Shown here: positions 27,963 to 36,932 of the stretch, piece after piece
Layout of the letters: the number at the start of each line of letters is the position of its first letter
How positions within the stretch are numbered: position 1 is the stretch's first letter
Assembly (NCBI RefSeq): GCF_900101955.1
Contig: NZ_FNAQ01000009.1
Span: 34,748 to 98,747 of the forward strand
Source: Desulfuromonas thiophila
GTDB lineage: Bacteria > Desulfobacterota > Desulfuromonadia > Desulfuromonadales > Desulfuromonadaceae
DNA: 64,000 nt
Direction of reading: 5' to 3'
Position numbers and translations under genes: made by a program
The notes under the pieces: generated by a model
Database searches by the model: none
What the model was told of the DNA's origin: nothing
The model's input: the letters and a program-made list of their open reading frames with translations, nothing else

Positions 27963-28733
27963 GTGCGCATCTGTCAACTGGCCAGCGGCAGCAAGGGTAA
28001 CGCGTTGTATGTCGAGAGCGGACAAACCCGCATCCTGGTCGATGGCGGCTTGTCGGCCCGGGCACTGGAGCAGCGGCTGGCGACCATTGGCGTGGCGGGC
28101 CATCAGCTCGATGCGGTGTTTTTAACCCATGAACATGGTGATCACAGTCTGGGGGTTGGTCCGCTGTGTCGCCGGTTTGATTTGCCCCTCTATGTCGTGC
28201 CGCAAACGCTGGCAGCCCTGCCGCGGCTGGGAAGGGTGCGTTGCTGTCTGTTTGAGCCGGGGCAGGCGCTGGAGTTTCAGGATCTGCGACTGGAGTCGTT
28301 TTGTGTGACTCACGATGCCGTGGCGCCGGTGGGTTTTGTGATTGAGGGCCAACGTGGCCGGCTGGGGCTGGCGACGGATCTGGGCGTGGCCACGCGACTG
28401 GTACAGGACCGGTTGCAGGGTTGTCAGGCGCTGATTCTTGAAGCCAACCATGACGAACAGCTGTTGCACGATGGCCCTTATCCCTGGCCGCTGAAACAGC
28501 GTATTCGCAGCCGCCATGGCCACCTGTCGAATCGCGAGGCCGCCGAGCTGTTGCAGAGCCTGTTGTGGCCGGGACTGCAGACGGTAGTGCTGGCGCATCT
28601 AAGTGAGACCAACAACCGGCCGGAGCTGGCGCGGCAGAGTGTCGCCAGCGTGCTGCAGCCGCAGAATATCTGTCGGCCCCAGTTGCTGGTAGCTGGGCCC
28701 TTGACACCGATGTTGTGGTCATTGGCGGATTGA
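27963..28733 (+). CDS. MBL-fold metallo-hydrolase, YycJ/WalJ type
   Basis: A 256-residue metallo-beta-lactamase-fold protein. It begins VRICQLASGSKGNALYVESGQTRILVDGG and carries the metal motif THEHGDH (HxHxDH), then CVTHDAVAPVGFVIE, LATDLG and HLSETNNRPELA, as in the YycJ/WalJ group. These proteins are thought to be nucleases linked to DNA replication or to cell-wall control, but the role is not settled. GTG 27963 is preferred, as GGGGGGAAG lies about 8 bases upstream and the protein then starts like its relatives; ATG 27921 is an alternative. purL follows 131 bases downstream. Confidence 0.88.
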   Translation: MRICQLASGSKGNALYVESGQTRILVDGGLSARALEQRLATIGVAGHQLDAVFLTHEHGDHSLGVGPLCRRFDLPLYVVPQTLAALPRLGRVRCCLFEPGQALEFQDLRLESFCVTHDAVAPVGFVIEGQRGRLGLATDLGVATRLVQDRLQGCQALILEANHDEQLLHDGPYPWPLKQRIRSRHGHLSNREAAELLQSLLWPGLQTVVLAHLSETNNRPELARQSVASVLQPQNICRPQLLVAGPLTPMLWSLAD

Positions 28734-28864
28734 ACCAGTGGACAGTTACGCTGTTTTGCGTCCATGCCTGCCGGCATGGCGTTTTCATTTTGCGGCATTC
28801 CAGAAGACCGCGAACGAACCGGCGGGTCGCGGCCCCTCAGTGTTTTCAAGGAGATGAATCTATT

Positions 28865-31846
28865 ATGATCAGCCGAATCGAGGTCGGACTCAAGCAGGGC
28901 GTGCGCGATGCCCGTGGTGAACGGGTGTGCCGCGAAATCCGCGAACATCTGGGTATTCAGCTCGAATCCGTCCGTACCCTGGATGTCTATACCGTTGATG
29001 CCGAGCTGACGGCCGAGCAGCTGCAGAAGGCCGCCAGCGGCCCCTTCTGTGATCCGGTGATCCAGGAATATGCCATCGACGCGCCGCTGGCCAGCGGCTT
29101 CGATCTGCTGATCGAGGTGGGTTTCCGCCCCGGCGTGACGGACAATGTCGGTCGCACGGCCCGCGAGGCCATTCAGTACATCATCGGCCGGCCGTTCAGC
29201 GCGGCTGAAGGGGTGTTCACCTCGGTGCAGTATCTGCTGCGGGGCGCCCTGACCGCCACCGATGGCGAGCGCATAGCCGCCGGTTTTCTGGCCAACGGCC
29301 TGATCCAGCGCTGGACCATTGTGACGCCGGAAACCTTCGACAATCAGCGCGGTGTGCCCGTCCAGGTGCCGCGGGTGGTCAGTCACAGTGCGGTGCAGGT
29401 GCGCGAAATTGATCTGCAGGTGGCGGATGAGCACTTGCTGCAGATCAGCCGCGAAGGCATGCTGGCGCTGAATCTGGAGGAGATGAAGGCCATTCAGGCC
29501 TTTATCGCTGATCCGCAGGTGCAGCAGCAGCGCCGCAGCGTTGGCCTCGGGCCGTTGCTGACCGATGTGGAGCTGGAGGCCCTGGCGCAAACCTGGAGCG
29601 AGCACTGCAAGCACAAGATTTTTTCCGCCTGTATCGATTACGAGGATGAAAACGGTCGCGGAGAAACCATCGATTCGCTGTTCAAGACCTATATCGTCGG
29701 TGCCACCCGCGCCGTACGCCAGGCCAAGGGGGCCAACGATTTCTGTCTGTCGGTGTTCAAGGACAACGCCGGCGTCATTCGTCTCACCGATGACTGGAGT
29801 CTGGTCTACAAGGTTGAGACCCACAACTCGCCCAGCGCCCTTGATCCCTACGGCGGCGCCCTGACCGGCATTGTCGGTGTCAACCGTGATCCTTTTGGTA
29901 CCGGCCGTGGCGCGCGCCTGATCTTCAATACCGATGTGTTCTGTTTTGCCTCGCCCTTTTATGACAAGCCACTGCCGCCGCGTCTGCTGCATCCGCGGCG
30001 CATTTTCGAGGGTGTGGTCGAAGGGGTTGAGCATGGCGGCAACAAGAGCGGCATTCCGACCATCAACGGCTCGCTGGTGTTCGATGAGCGCTTTGCCGGC
30101 AAGCCGCTGGTCTACTGCGGCAGCGCCGCGCTCATGCCGGCGCAGCTGCATGGCCGCCCCGGGCATGAAAAGAAGGCCGAGGTGGGTGATCATATTCTGA
30201 TGGTGGGCGGCCGGGTCGGCAAGGATGGCATTCATGGCGCCACCTTCTCGTCCGAGGAATTGCACGAGGGCTCGCCGGTGACGGCGGTACAGATCGGCGA
30301 TCCCATCACCCAGCGGCGTATGTTTGATTTCCTGCTGGTGGCGCGCGATGCCGGCCTCTATAACGCCATTACCGACAATGGTGCTGGCGGTCTGTCGTCC
30401 TCGGTGGGAGAGATGGCCGGCGATACCGGTGGTTTCGAGCTGCATCTCGACCGTGCGCCGCTCAAATATGCCGGCCTGCAGCCCTGGGAGATCCTGATTT
30501 CCGAGGCACAGGAGCGCATGACACTGGCGGTGCCGCCGCAGCAGGTGGAACGCTTCATCGCTCTGGCGCGGCAGATGGATGTGGAGGCGACGGATCTGGG
30601 TCAGTTCACCGATTCCGGCTATTTCCATTGTCTCTATCAGGGCCGCACGGTGGCCTGGCTGCCGATGGAATTTGTCCATGAGGGCACGCCGCAGCTGCGC
30701 CTGCCGGCCCGCTGGCAGCCGCCACGCCACAGCGAACCAGCCCTGACGCAATGGCCGGCGGCTGAAACGGCCCTGCTGCAGTTGCTCGGCGCCCTGAATA
30801 TCTGTTCGAAGGAATCCGTTGTGCGGCGCTACGATCACGAGGTGCAGGGCGCCACGGTGCTCAAGCCGCTGACCGGGGTGGATAACGACGGTCCGGCTGA
30901 CGCGGCAGTGGTGCGGCCGCTGTTCGATGCCTTTGTCGGTGTCACGGCGGCTCATGGCATCTGTCCGCGTTACAGCGACATCGACACCTACCACATGATG
31001 GCCTGCGCCATTGACGAGGCGCTGCGCAACTATGTCAGCGTCGGTGGGAACATCGACCATGTTGCCGGGCTCGACAATTTCTGCTGGTGCGATCCGGTGG
31101 AAAGCGTCAAGACCCCCGATGGCCGCTACAAGGCGGCTCAGTTGGTGCGGGCCAACCAGGCGCTGTACGATTACTGTGTCGCCTTTGGCGTGCCGCTGAT
31201 TTCGGGTAAGGATTCGATGAAGAACGATTACCAGATCGGCGACACCAAGATTTCCATTCCGCCCACGGTGCTGTTCTCGGTTATCGGCAAGGTTGACGAT
31301 GTGCGCCGCTGTACCAGCATGGATGTCAAGGCGCCCGGCCACCGGGTTTATCTGCTGGGCATCAGCCGGGCGGAACTGGGTGGCAGCGAGCTCTACGCTC
31401 TGCTCGGCCATGTCGGTAACCGGGTGCCACAGGTGGACGCGCCCTCGGCCCTGCGCCGCTACCGCACCCTCAACCGGGCCCAGCAGGCCCAGTTGGTGGC
31501 CTCCTGTCACGATCTGTCCGATGGTGGACTGGCCGTGGCCTTGGCTGAAAGCGCCTTTGCCGGCGGTTTCGGTCTCGAAATCGATCTGGCCCGGTTGCGC
31601 AGCGACGAGCCCCTGACGGATATGGAGCGGCTTTACGGTGAATCCCAGAGTCGCCTGCTGGTGACGGTGGCGCCGGACAAGGCGGCCGAGTTTGAAAAGC
31701 TGTTCAGTGGTCAGGATCTCAGCTGGCTGGGCAGCGTGATTGCCGAACCGCAGCTGCGGGTGCGCGGTACAGCGGGTGACTGGCTGATCGATCTGCCCCT
31801 TGCGACCCTGAAACAGGCCTGGCAGGCCCCATTGAAGGAGCTGTAA
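28865..31846 (+). CDS. purL: Phosphoribosylformylglycinamidine synthase, synthetase part with N-terminal PurS-like domains
   Basis: The fourth step of purine synthesis: FGAR to FGAM with ATP and ammonia from the glutaminase PurQ. The 993 residues begin with about 230 residues that look like two PurS-type units (MISRIEVGLKQGVRDARGE and then FDLLIEVGFRPGVTDNVGRTA), followed by the AIR-synthase-like halves with LAQTWSEHCKHKIF, VYKVETHNSPSALDPYGGA and GGNKSGIPTINGS. No glutaminase domain is fused; purQ follows. The start at 28865 gives a PurS-like N-terminus and has AAGGAGAT upstream; the open frame to 28715 overlaps the previous gene. Confidence 0.94.
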   Translation: MISRIEVGLKQGVRDARGERVCREIREHLGIQLESVRTLDVYTVDAELTAEQLQKAASGPFCDPVIQEYAIDAPLASGFDLLIEVGFRPGVTDNVGRTAREAIQYIIGRPFSAAEGVFTSVQYLLRGALTATDGERIAAGFLANGLIQRWTIVTPETFDNQRGVPVQVPRVVSHSAVQVREIDLQVADEHLLQISREGMLALNLEEMKAIQAFIADPQVQQQRRSVGLGPLLTDVELEALAQTWSEHCKHKIFSACIDYEDENGRGETIDSLFKTYIVGATRAVRQAKGANDFCLSVFKDNAGVIRLTDDWSLVYKVETHNSPSALDPYGGALTGIVGVNRDPFGTGRGARLIFNTDVFCFASPFYDKPLPPRLLHPRRIFEGVVEGVEHGGNKSGIPTINGSLVFDERFAGKPLVYCGSAALMPAQLHGRPGHEKKAEVGDHILMVGGRVGKDGIHGATFSSEELHEGSPVTAVQIGDPITQRRMFDFLLVARDAGLYNAITDNGAGGLSSSVGEMAGDTGGFELHLDRAPLKYAGLQPWEILISEAQERMTLAVPPQQVERFIALARQMDVEATDLGQFTDSGYFHCLYQGRTVAWLPMEFVHEGTPQLRLPARWQPPRHSEPALTQWPAAETALLQLLGALNICSKESVVRRYDHEVQGATVLKPLTGVDNDGPADAAVVRPLFDAFVGVTAAHGICPRYSDIDTYHMMACAIDEALRNYVSVGGNIDHVAGLDNFCWCDPVESVKTPDGRYKAAQLVRANQALYDYCVAFGVPLISGKDSMKNDYQIGDTKISIPPTVLFSVIGKVDDVRRCTSMDVKAPGHRVYLLGISRAELGGSELYALLGHVGNRVPQVDAPSALRRYRTLNRAQQAQLVASCHDLSDGGLAVALAESAFAGGFGLEIDLARLRSDEPLTDMERLYGESQSRLLVTVAPDKAAEFEKLFSGQDLSWLGSVIAEPQLRVRGTAGDWLIDLPLATLKQAWQAPLKEL

Positions 31847-31848
31847 CC

Positions 31849-32679
31849 ATGACAGGACAGGTACGAACCCTGGTCATTGCCGGCAACGGCACCAACTGCG
31901 AGCGCGAAGTGGCCAACGCCTGTCTGCTGGCAGGTGCCGAGGTGGCCGATATTGTTCATATCGCCCGGTTGCTGGCGGGCGAGGTGCGGCTCGATGACTA
32001 CCATTTTCTCAATTTCGCCGGCGGTTTTCTCGATGGTGACGACCTGGGCAGCGCCAAGGCCGGTGTCAACCGGTTGCAGCATGCCCGCGTGGCGGGAACA
32101 CCGGAAACCCTGGCGGATCAGATCCGTCGCTTCGTTGCCGCCGGCAAGCTGGTCATGGGGGTGTGCAACGGTTTTCAGCTGATGGTCAAAATGGGGCTGC
32201 TGCCGGCCCTCGACGGCAATATCCAGCAGCAGACGGCCAGTCTGACCTTCAATGATGGCGGCCGTTTCGAGGATCGCTGGGTCTACCTCAGGGTCGATCC
32301 GGCGTCGCCCTGTATCTTTACCCGTGGGCTGGAGGGCCTGTACCTGCCGGTACGGCACGGTGAGGGCAAGTTTGTCGTGCGCGACGCGGCGGTGTTGCAG
32401 GCCATCGAGGCGCAGCATCTGGCGGTGCTGCAGTACAGCGATGAACGTTACCAGGCGCCGGTAATGGACTATCCACGCAATCCCAACGGTTCCGTTGCCG
32501 CCATTGCCGGGGTTTGCGACCCGACGGGCCGGCTGTTCGGTCTGATGCCGCACCCGGAAGCCTACGTTCATCGCACCCATCACCCGCGCTGGACGCGCGA
32601 AAACGACCTGCCGGAAGAGGGTATGGGCCTGTGGTTGTATCAGAATGCCATCCGCTTTGTGCGCGAGCAGTTGCTGTAA
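31849..32679 (+). CDS. purQ: Phosphoribosylformylglycinamidine synthase, glutaminase subunit
   Basis: A class I glutamine amidotransferase that supplies ammonia to PurL. In 276 residues: VRTLVIAGNGTNCEREVANACLLAGAE at the start, FAGGFLDGDDLGSAKAG, the nucleophile Cys in VMGVCNGFQLM, and the His-x-Glu of the triad in GLMPHPEAYVHRTHHPRW. It starts 2 bases after the purL stop, so the two are translationally linked. It is longer than the roughly 227-residue Bacillus PurQ and closer to the variant found with fused PurS-PurL proteins. Confidence 0.93.
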   Translation: MTGQVRTLVIAGNGTNCEREVANACLLAGAEVADIVHIARLLAGEVRLDDYHFLNFAGGFLDGDDLGSAKAGVNRLQHARVAGTPETLADQIRRFVAAGKLVMGVCNGFQLMVKMGLLPALDGNIQQQTASLTFNDGGRFEDRWVYLRVDPASPCIFTRGLEGLYLPVRHGEGKFVVRDAAVLQAIEAQHLAVLQYSDERYQAPVMDYPRNPNGSVAAIAGVCDPTGRLFGLMPHPEAYVHRTHHPRWTRENDLPEEGMGLWLYQNAIRFVREQLL

Positions 32680-32721
32680 GTGTTTTTCACCCCGTTGTGC
32701 CCGAGGGCAAAAGGCGGAACC

Positions 32722-34131
32722 ATGTTTGATAAACTTGAAGAAGAATGCGGCGTTTTCGGAATCTACGGCCATCCCGAAGCGGCCAACATGACCTATCTGG
32801 GTCTGTATTCCCTGCAACATCGCGGTCAGGAAAGCTGTGGCATTGTCGCCTCCGACGGTCACAGCCTGCGCGCCCACCGCAAGAGCGGTCTGGTGGCCGA
32901 TGTCTTCCGCGATCCGGTTCTGTTCGAGCGACTGCCGGGCCAGAGCGCCATCGGCCATGTGCGTTATTCCACCGCTGGCGGTAATGATGAAAAGAACTGT
33001 CAACCGATCATGGTTGATTATGTACGCGGCAGCATTGCCGTGGCCCACAACGGCAACCTGATCAATGCCCAGGAGCTGCGCAACGAACTGGAGCAGTTGG
33101 GTTCCATCTTTTCCACCGTGGCCGACACCGAGGTCATCATTCATCTGCTGGCGCGTACCCAAAGCGACAGCCTGTCCGAGCGCATCGCCGATGCCCTGCG
33201 GCGGGTGCGCGGCGCCTATAGCCTGTTGTTTCTCACCGAAACCCGGATGGTGGCAGTGCGCGATCCCAACGGTTTCCGGCCCCTGATTCTGGGCAAGCTT
33301 GACGGTGCCTATGTGGTGGCGTCGGAGACCTGCGCCCTTGATCTGATCGAGGCGGAATTTATCCGCGAGATCGAGCCGGGCGAAATGATCATTATCGACA
33401 AGAAGGGCCTGCATTCATTGTTCCCCCTTGAAGTGGCCCAGCCGTCACCCTGTATTTTCGAATACATCTACTTTGCCCGACCCGACAGCACCATTTTCGG
33501 GCGCGAGGTGTATGGGGTGCGCAAGGAATATGGTCGCCAACTGGCGCGCGAGTTTCCGGTAGAGGCTGATGTGGTGGTGCCGATTCCCGATTCGGGCGTG
33601 CCGGCCGCCATCGGTTATGCCGAACAATCCGGCATCCCCTTTGAACTGGGGCTGATCCGCAACCATTATGTCGGTCGCACCTTCATCGAACCGCAGCAGT
33701 CCATTCGCCATTTTGGCGTCAAGATCAAGCTCAATCCGGTACGCGAGGTCATTGAAGGCAAGCGGGTGGTGGTGATTGACGATTCCATTGTGCGTGGCAC
33801 CACGGCGCGCAAGATCATCAAGATGATCCGCCACGCCGGCGCCAAGGAGGTGCATGTGCGCATCTCCAGCCCGCCGACCAGCTATCCCTGTTATTACGGC
33901 ATCGATACCCCGACCCGCACCGAGCTGATTTCTTCGTCCCACAGCATTGAGGAGATCAACCGCTACATCACCTCCGATACCCTTGGCTATCTGTCGATTG
34001 AAGGTCTGCTTAAGGCCACCTGCGGATCGGAAAATCTGGAGCAGTGCCATTTCTGTACCGCCTGCTTCTGTGGCCGCTATCCGCTGAAGTTTCCCCGCTT
34101 AAAGGATGACAGACAGCTGGGTCTGTTTTAA
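32722..34131 (+). CDS. purF: Amidophosphoribosyltransferase
   Basis: The first committed step of purine synthesis: PRPP plus glutamine to phosphoribosylamine. The 469-residue protein has a short propeptide (MFDKLEEE) before the catalytic Cys in [28 protein letters not shown], the PRPP loop [17 protein letters not shown], and cysteines in [21 protein letters not shown]. The propeptide and cysteines place it with the Bacillus-type [4Fe-4S] enzymes. The start at 32722 gives the standard propeptide, with AAAAGGCGGAA just upstream. Confidence 0.96.
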   Translation: MFDKLEEECGVFGIYGHPEAANMTYLGLYSLQHRGQESCGIVASDGHSLRAHRKSGLVADVFRDPVLFERLPGQSAIGHVRYSTAGGNDEKNCQPIMVDYVRGSIAVAHNGNLINAQELRNELEQLGSIFSTVADTEVIIHLLARTQSDSLSERIADALRRVRGAYSLLFLTETRMVAVRDPNGFRPLILGKLDGAYVVASETCALDLIEAEFIREIEPGEMIIIDKKGLHSLFPLEVAQPSPCIFEYIYFARPDSTIFGREVYGVRKEYGRQLAREFPVEADVVVPIPDSGVPAAIGYAEQSGIPFELGLIRNHYVGRTFIEPQQSIRHFGVKIKLNPVREVIEGKRVVVIDDSIVRGTTARKIIKMIRHAGAKEVHVRISSPPTSYPCYYGIDTPTRTELISSSHSIEEINRYITSDTLGYLSIEGLLKATCGSENLEQCHFCTACFCGRYPLKFPRLKDDRQLGLF

Positions 34132-34146
34132 CAACCCAAGGAGACA

Positions 34147-34710
34147 ATGGTTATGCTGACAGCCGAACGTGACGAACTGATGCGGATCATCCGCCAACTG
34201 TCTTATGAACAGCGCGAAGTGACCCTGGCTTCGGGTCGCAAAAGCGATTTTTATTTCGATGGCAAGCAGACCACCCTGCATCCGCGCGGCGCGCTGCTGG
34301 TGGGCAAGGCGTTTTATGCCGCGCTGCGGCAGTTTCCCGCCCCGGTGCAGGGCGTTGGCGGCCTGACCCTGGGCGCCGACCCCATTGCCACGGCCACGGC
34401 ATTGGTCAGCGCGCTGGAAGGACAGCCGCTGCCGGCCTTCATCATCCGTAAGGAGCCCAAGGGGCACGGTACCGGCCAGTGGCTCGAAGGCCGCAAGAAC
34501 GTGCCGCCGGGCAGCCGGGTGGTGATTGTCGAGGACGTGGTGACCACCGGCGGTTCGTCCATGAAGGCCATTGAACGGGCCCGCGAAGAGGGTCTGGAGG
34601 TGCTCGGCGTCATTACCCTGGTTGATCGTCAGGAGGGTGGGGCCGAATTCTTCGCCGCCAATGACATGCCTTTTGTCGCCATCTTCACCAAGGCCGAGGT
34701 GGTCGGCTAA
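34147..34710 (+). CDS. pyrE: Orotate phosphoribosyltransferase
   Basis: PyrE joins orotate to PRPP to give OMP in pyrimidine synthesis. The 187-residue protein shows LASGRKSDFYFDGKQTTLHPRG, GGLTLGADPIATA, FIIRKEPKGHGTGQWLEG (the flexible catalytic loop) and the PRPP motif VVIVEDVVTTGGSSMKAIE. AAGGAG lies a few bases upstream; a second ATG at 34153 is possible. It follows purF by 15 bases, so purine and pyrimidine genes share a transcript here. Confidence 0.95.
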   Translation: MVMLTAERDELMRIIRQLSYEQREVTLASGRKSDFYFDGKQTTLHPRGALLVGKAFYAALRQFPAPVQGVGGLTLGADPIATATALVSALEGQPLPAFIIRKEPKGHGTGQWLEGRKNVPPGSRVVIVEDVVTTGGSSMKAIERAREEGLEVLGVITLVDRQEGGAEFFAANDMPFVAIFTKAEVVG

Positions 34711-34722
34711 GAAGGCTGTGCC

Positions 34723-36117
34723 ATGTACCCGACTAGCGGCAAGCAGGGTCTGGGTGGCCTGATGCAGCGGTTGTCGCCGGCTTGGTTGTTGGTGCTGTAT
34801 TACCTGCTGGCAATTGTGGCGGGCGCGCTGTTGCTGACAACCTCGTGGGCTGCGCGCGCCGAACCCTTATCCTTCCTTGATGCCCTCTTTACCGCCACAT
34901 CGGCGCAATGTGTCACCGGCCTGGCCGTGGTCGATACCGGTAATGCCCTGAGTCTGTTTGGTCAGCTGGTGGTTCTGGCCCTGATTCAGCTGGGCGGCCT
35001 GGGACTGATGACCTTTTCGGTCTATTTTTTCCTGGCGTTGCGGCTGGGCGTTGGTGGTCGGGGCCGCTGGATCATTCATGAAACCCTGCTGCATACGCCG
35101 GTGAGCAGTTGGCCTGAGCTGGTGCGCGGTGTCCTGCGGCTGTCGCTGACGATCGAAGCGGTGGGAACCCTGTTGCTGGCGCTGGTGCTGGTGCCCCAGC
35201 TGGGCTGGGGTGCCGGGCTGTTCAGCGCCCTGTTTCATGCAGTTTCCGCTTTCTGCAATGCCGGTTTTTCCCTCTTCAGCGACAGTTTGACGGCCTATCG
35301 CGCTCATCCGCTGGTCAATTTTACGATCATGACGCTGATTGTTCTCGGCGGCATCGGTTTTCTGGTCCTGCGCGAAATGCTCGATTTCCTGCGTCAGCTG
35401 CCGCAGACGCGGCGCCGCCCGCCGGTGCTTTCCCTTCATGCCAAGGTGGTGCTGCTGACCTCGGCGGTGCTGATTGTTGGCGGAACCCTGCTGATTCTGC
35501 TGCTTGAACATGCCAACGCCTTTGCTGCGGTTCCTTCCGGCGAAGCCTGTCTGGCAGCCCTGTTTCATTCGGTCAGTGCCCGCACCGCAGGATTCAACAG
35601 CATTGATCTGGCTCAATTGCGTACGCCAACGCTGTTTCTGATTATCTTTCTGATGTTTGTCGGCGCCTCGCCCGGCTCGGCCGGCGGGGGCGTCAAAACC
35701 ACCAGTCTGGCTCTGTTCTGGGCCATTTTCTCCAATCGTCTGCGCGGCAATCGTCACACCAGCCTGTTTCGTCGTACCCTGCCGGATGAGCTGGTGACCC
35801 GCGCCCTGGCGCTGGTGCTGCTGGCGTTGATCCTGATGGCCCTGGCACTGTTCGCCCTGCTGTGTGTGCAGAGTCCCGATCTGCAGCACGAAACAACGCG
35901 CCCTTTTCTGTCCAGTGCCTTTGAAGTCGTATCGGCCTTCGCCACCACGGGGCTGTCCATGGGTGAGACGGCGCGGCTGACGGTGGCCGGCAAGCTGATT
36001 ATCATAGTCCTGATGTTCATTGGTCGGGTCGGCCTGCTGACCCTGGCCTTTGCCATCGCCGGTCGCGAGCGGCCTGCCGGCGCGCGCTACGCTGAAGAGA
36101 ACATCATGATCGGTTGA
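34723..36117 (+). CDS. Trk/Ktr-type potassium uptake membrane subunit
   Basis: A 464-residue K+ transporter of the TrkH/KtrB superfamily, with four M1-P-M2 repeats. The pore-loop motifs are visible as TSAQCVTGLAVVDT, SAFCNAGFSLF, SARTAGFNSID and SAFATTGLSMGE, each with the filter Gly. At this length it is nearer KtrB than the longer TrkH. ATG 34723 follows pyrE by 12 bases; a second ATG at residue 14 would also give a full protein. The regulatory subunit gene follows directly, so the two form an operon. Confidence 0.92.
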   Translation: MYPTSGKQGLGGLMQRLSPAWLLVLYYLLAIVAGALLLTTSWAARAEPLSFLDALFTATSAQCVTGLAVVDTGNALSLFGQLVVLALIQLGGLGLMTFSVYFFLALRLGVGGRGRWIIHETLLHTPVSSWPELVRGVLRLSLTIEAVGTLLLALVLVPQLGWGAGLFSALFHAVSAFCNAGFSLFSDSLTAYRAHPLVNFTIMTLIVLGGIGFLVLREMLDFLRQLPQTRRRPPVLSLHAKVVLLTSAVLIVGGTLLILLLEHANAFAAVPSGEACLAALFHSVSARTAGFNSIDLAQLRTPTLFLIIFLMFVGASPGSAGGGVKTTSLALFWAIFSNRLRGNRHTSLFRRTLPDELVTRALALVLLALILMALALFALLCVQSPDLQHETTRPFLSSAFEVVSAFATTGLSMGETARLTVAGKLIIIVLMFIGRVGLLTLAFAIAGRERPAGARYAEENIMIG

Positions 36118-36135
36118 ACAGGAAAGGCCTGTGTG

Positions 36136-36789
36136 ATGAAGAAACGTTACTGTGTTATCGGACTGGGAAGTTTCGGTTTTCATGTCGCTGCCACCCTTTA
36201 CGCGGACGGCCATGAGGTGATGGCGATTGATACGGATCGTGACCGGATTCAGGCGGTGCGTGATCATTCGAGCTTTGCTTTGCTGGCCGATGCCGCCAAC
36301 AAGGCTTTTCTCGATGGTCAGGGCGTGCGCGAAATGGATGCGGTGGTGGTGTCCACCGGCGAGCGATCGCATCTTTCGACCCTGATCACGTTGTATCTGA
36401 AGGAACTGGGCGTTCGCCGGATTCTGGTTAAAGCCATCAGTGAGGATCACGGTCGGATTCTTGAAAAAATCGGCGCTACCGATATCATCTATCCGGAAAA
36501 AGACATGGCCCGCCGCATCGCCCACAGCCTGTCGAGTCCCAACGTGCTTGAATTCATTCCGTTGGCCGAGGACTACTCCCTGTCAGAAACCGCCGCGTCA
36601 CGTTCTTTTATCGGCAAAACCCTGATTGATCTGGATTTGCGAAATAAGCACGGTGTCACGGTTATCGCCATCAAAGACATGCTGACCGACCAGTTTATAG
36701 TCGCGCCTTCCCCAACCTATCTGATCAAGGACAGCGATGTCCTCATCCTGATCGGCAAGACTGTGGCCATCGACCGGTTGTTGGCCTGA
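36136..36789 (+). CDS. Trk/Ktr-type potassium uptake regulatory subunit (TrkA-N/TrkA-C)
   Basis: A 217-residue cytoplasmic RCK protein that binds nucleotides and gates the membrane subunit. The N-terminal Rossmann domain begins MKKRYCVIGLGSFGFHVAATLYADGHEVMAIDTD, with the GxGxxG loop and an acidic residue for ribose. The second part, from about 135, is a TrkA-C domain (GKTLIDLDLRNKHGVTVIAIK, DVLILIGKT). AGGAAAGG lies about 9 bases before ATG 36136; a GTG one codon earlier is in frame. It follows the membrane subunit by 18 bases. Confidence 0.93.
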   Translation: MKKRYCVIGLGSFGFHVAATLYADGHEVMAIDTDRDRIQAVRDHSSFALLADAANKAFLDGQGVREMDAVVVSTGERSHLSTLITLYLKELGVRRILVKAISEDHGRILEKIGATDIIYPEKDMARRIAHSLSSPNVLEFIPLAEDYSLSETAASRSFIGKTLIDLDLRNKHGVTVIAIKDMLTDQFIVAPSPTYLIKDSDVLILIGKTVAIDRLLA

Positions 36790-36932
36790 GAGTCCTCTCC
36801 TCTGCTTCTTCATAATACGGATATTTAATACTTTATTTGGTAGGTTGTGCTTGAGATTTACCAGAATCAGGGTTAAATATTCGAATGCGTACCATTTTAA
36901 AAAAACAGCATTTTTGAAGGGAGTAAGGTTGC

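Noticed and set aside
27727..28125. 132-codon frame overlapping the beta-lactamase-fold gene
   Set aside because: It overlaps the conserved N-terminus of the hydrolase in another frame and its C-terminal part is a shadow; no family likeness.
28478..31510. 1010-codon open frame on the minus strand across purL
   Set aside because: It is antisense to the conserved purL codons, His/Gln/Arg-rich in the way typical of reverse-complement frames in G+C-rich genes, and matches no family.
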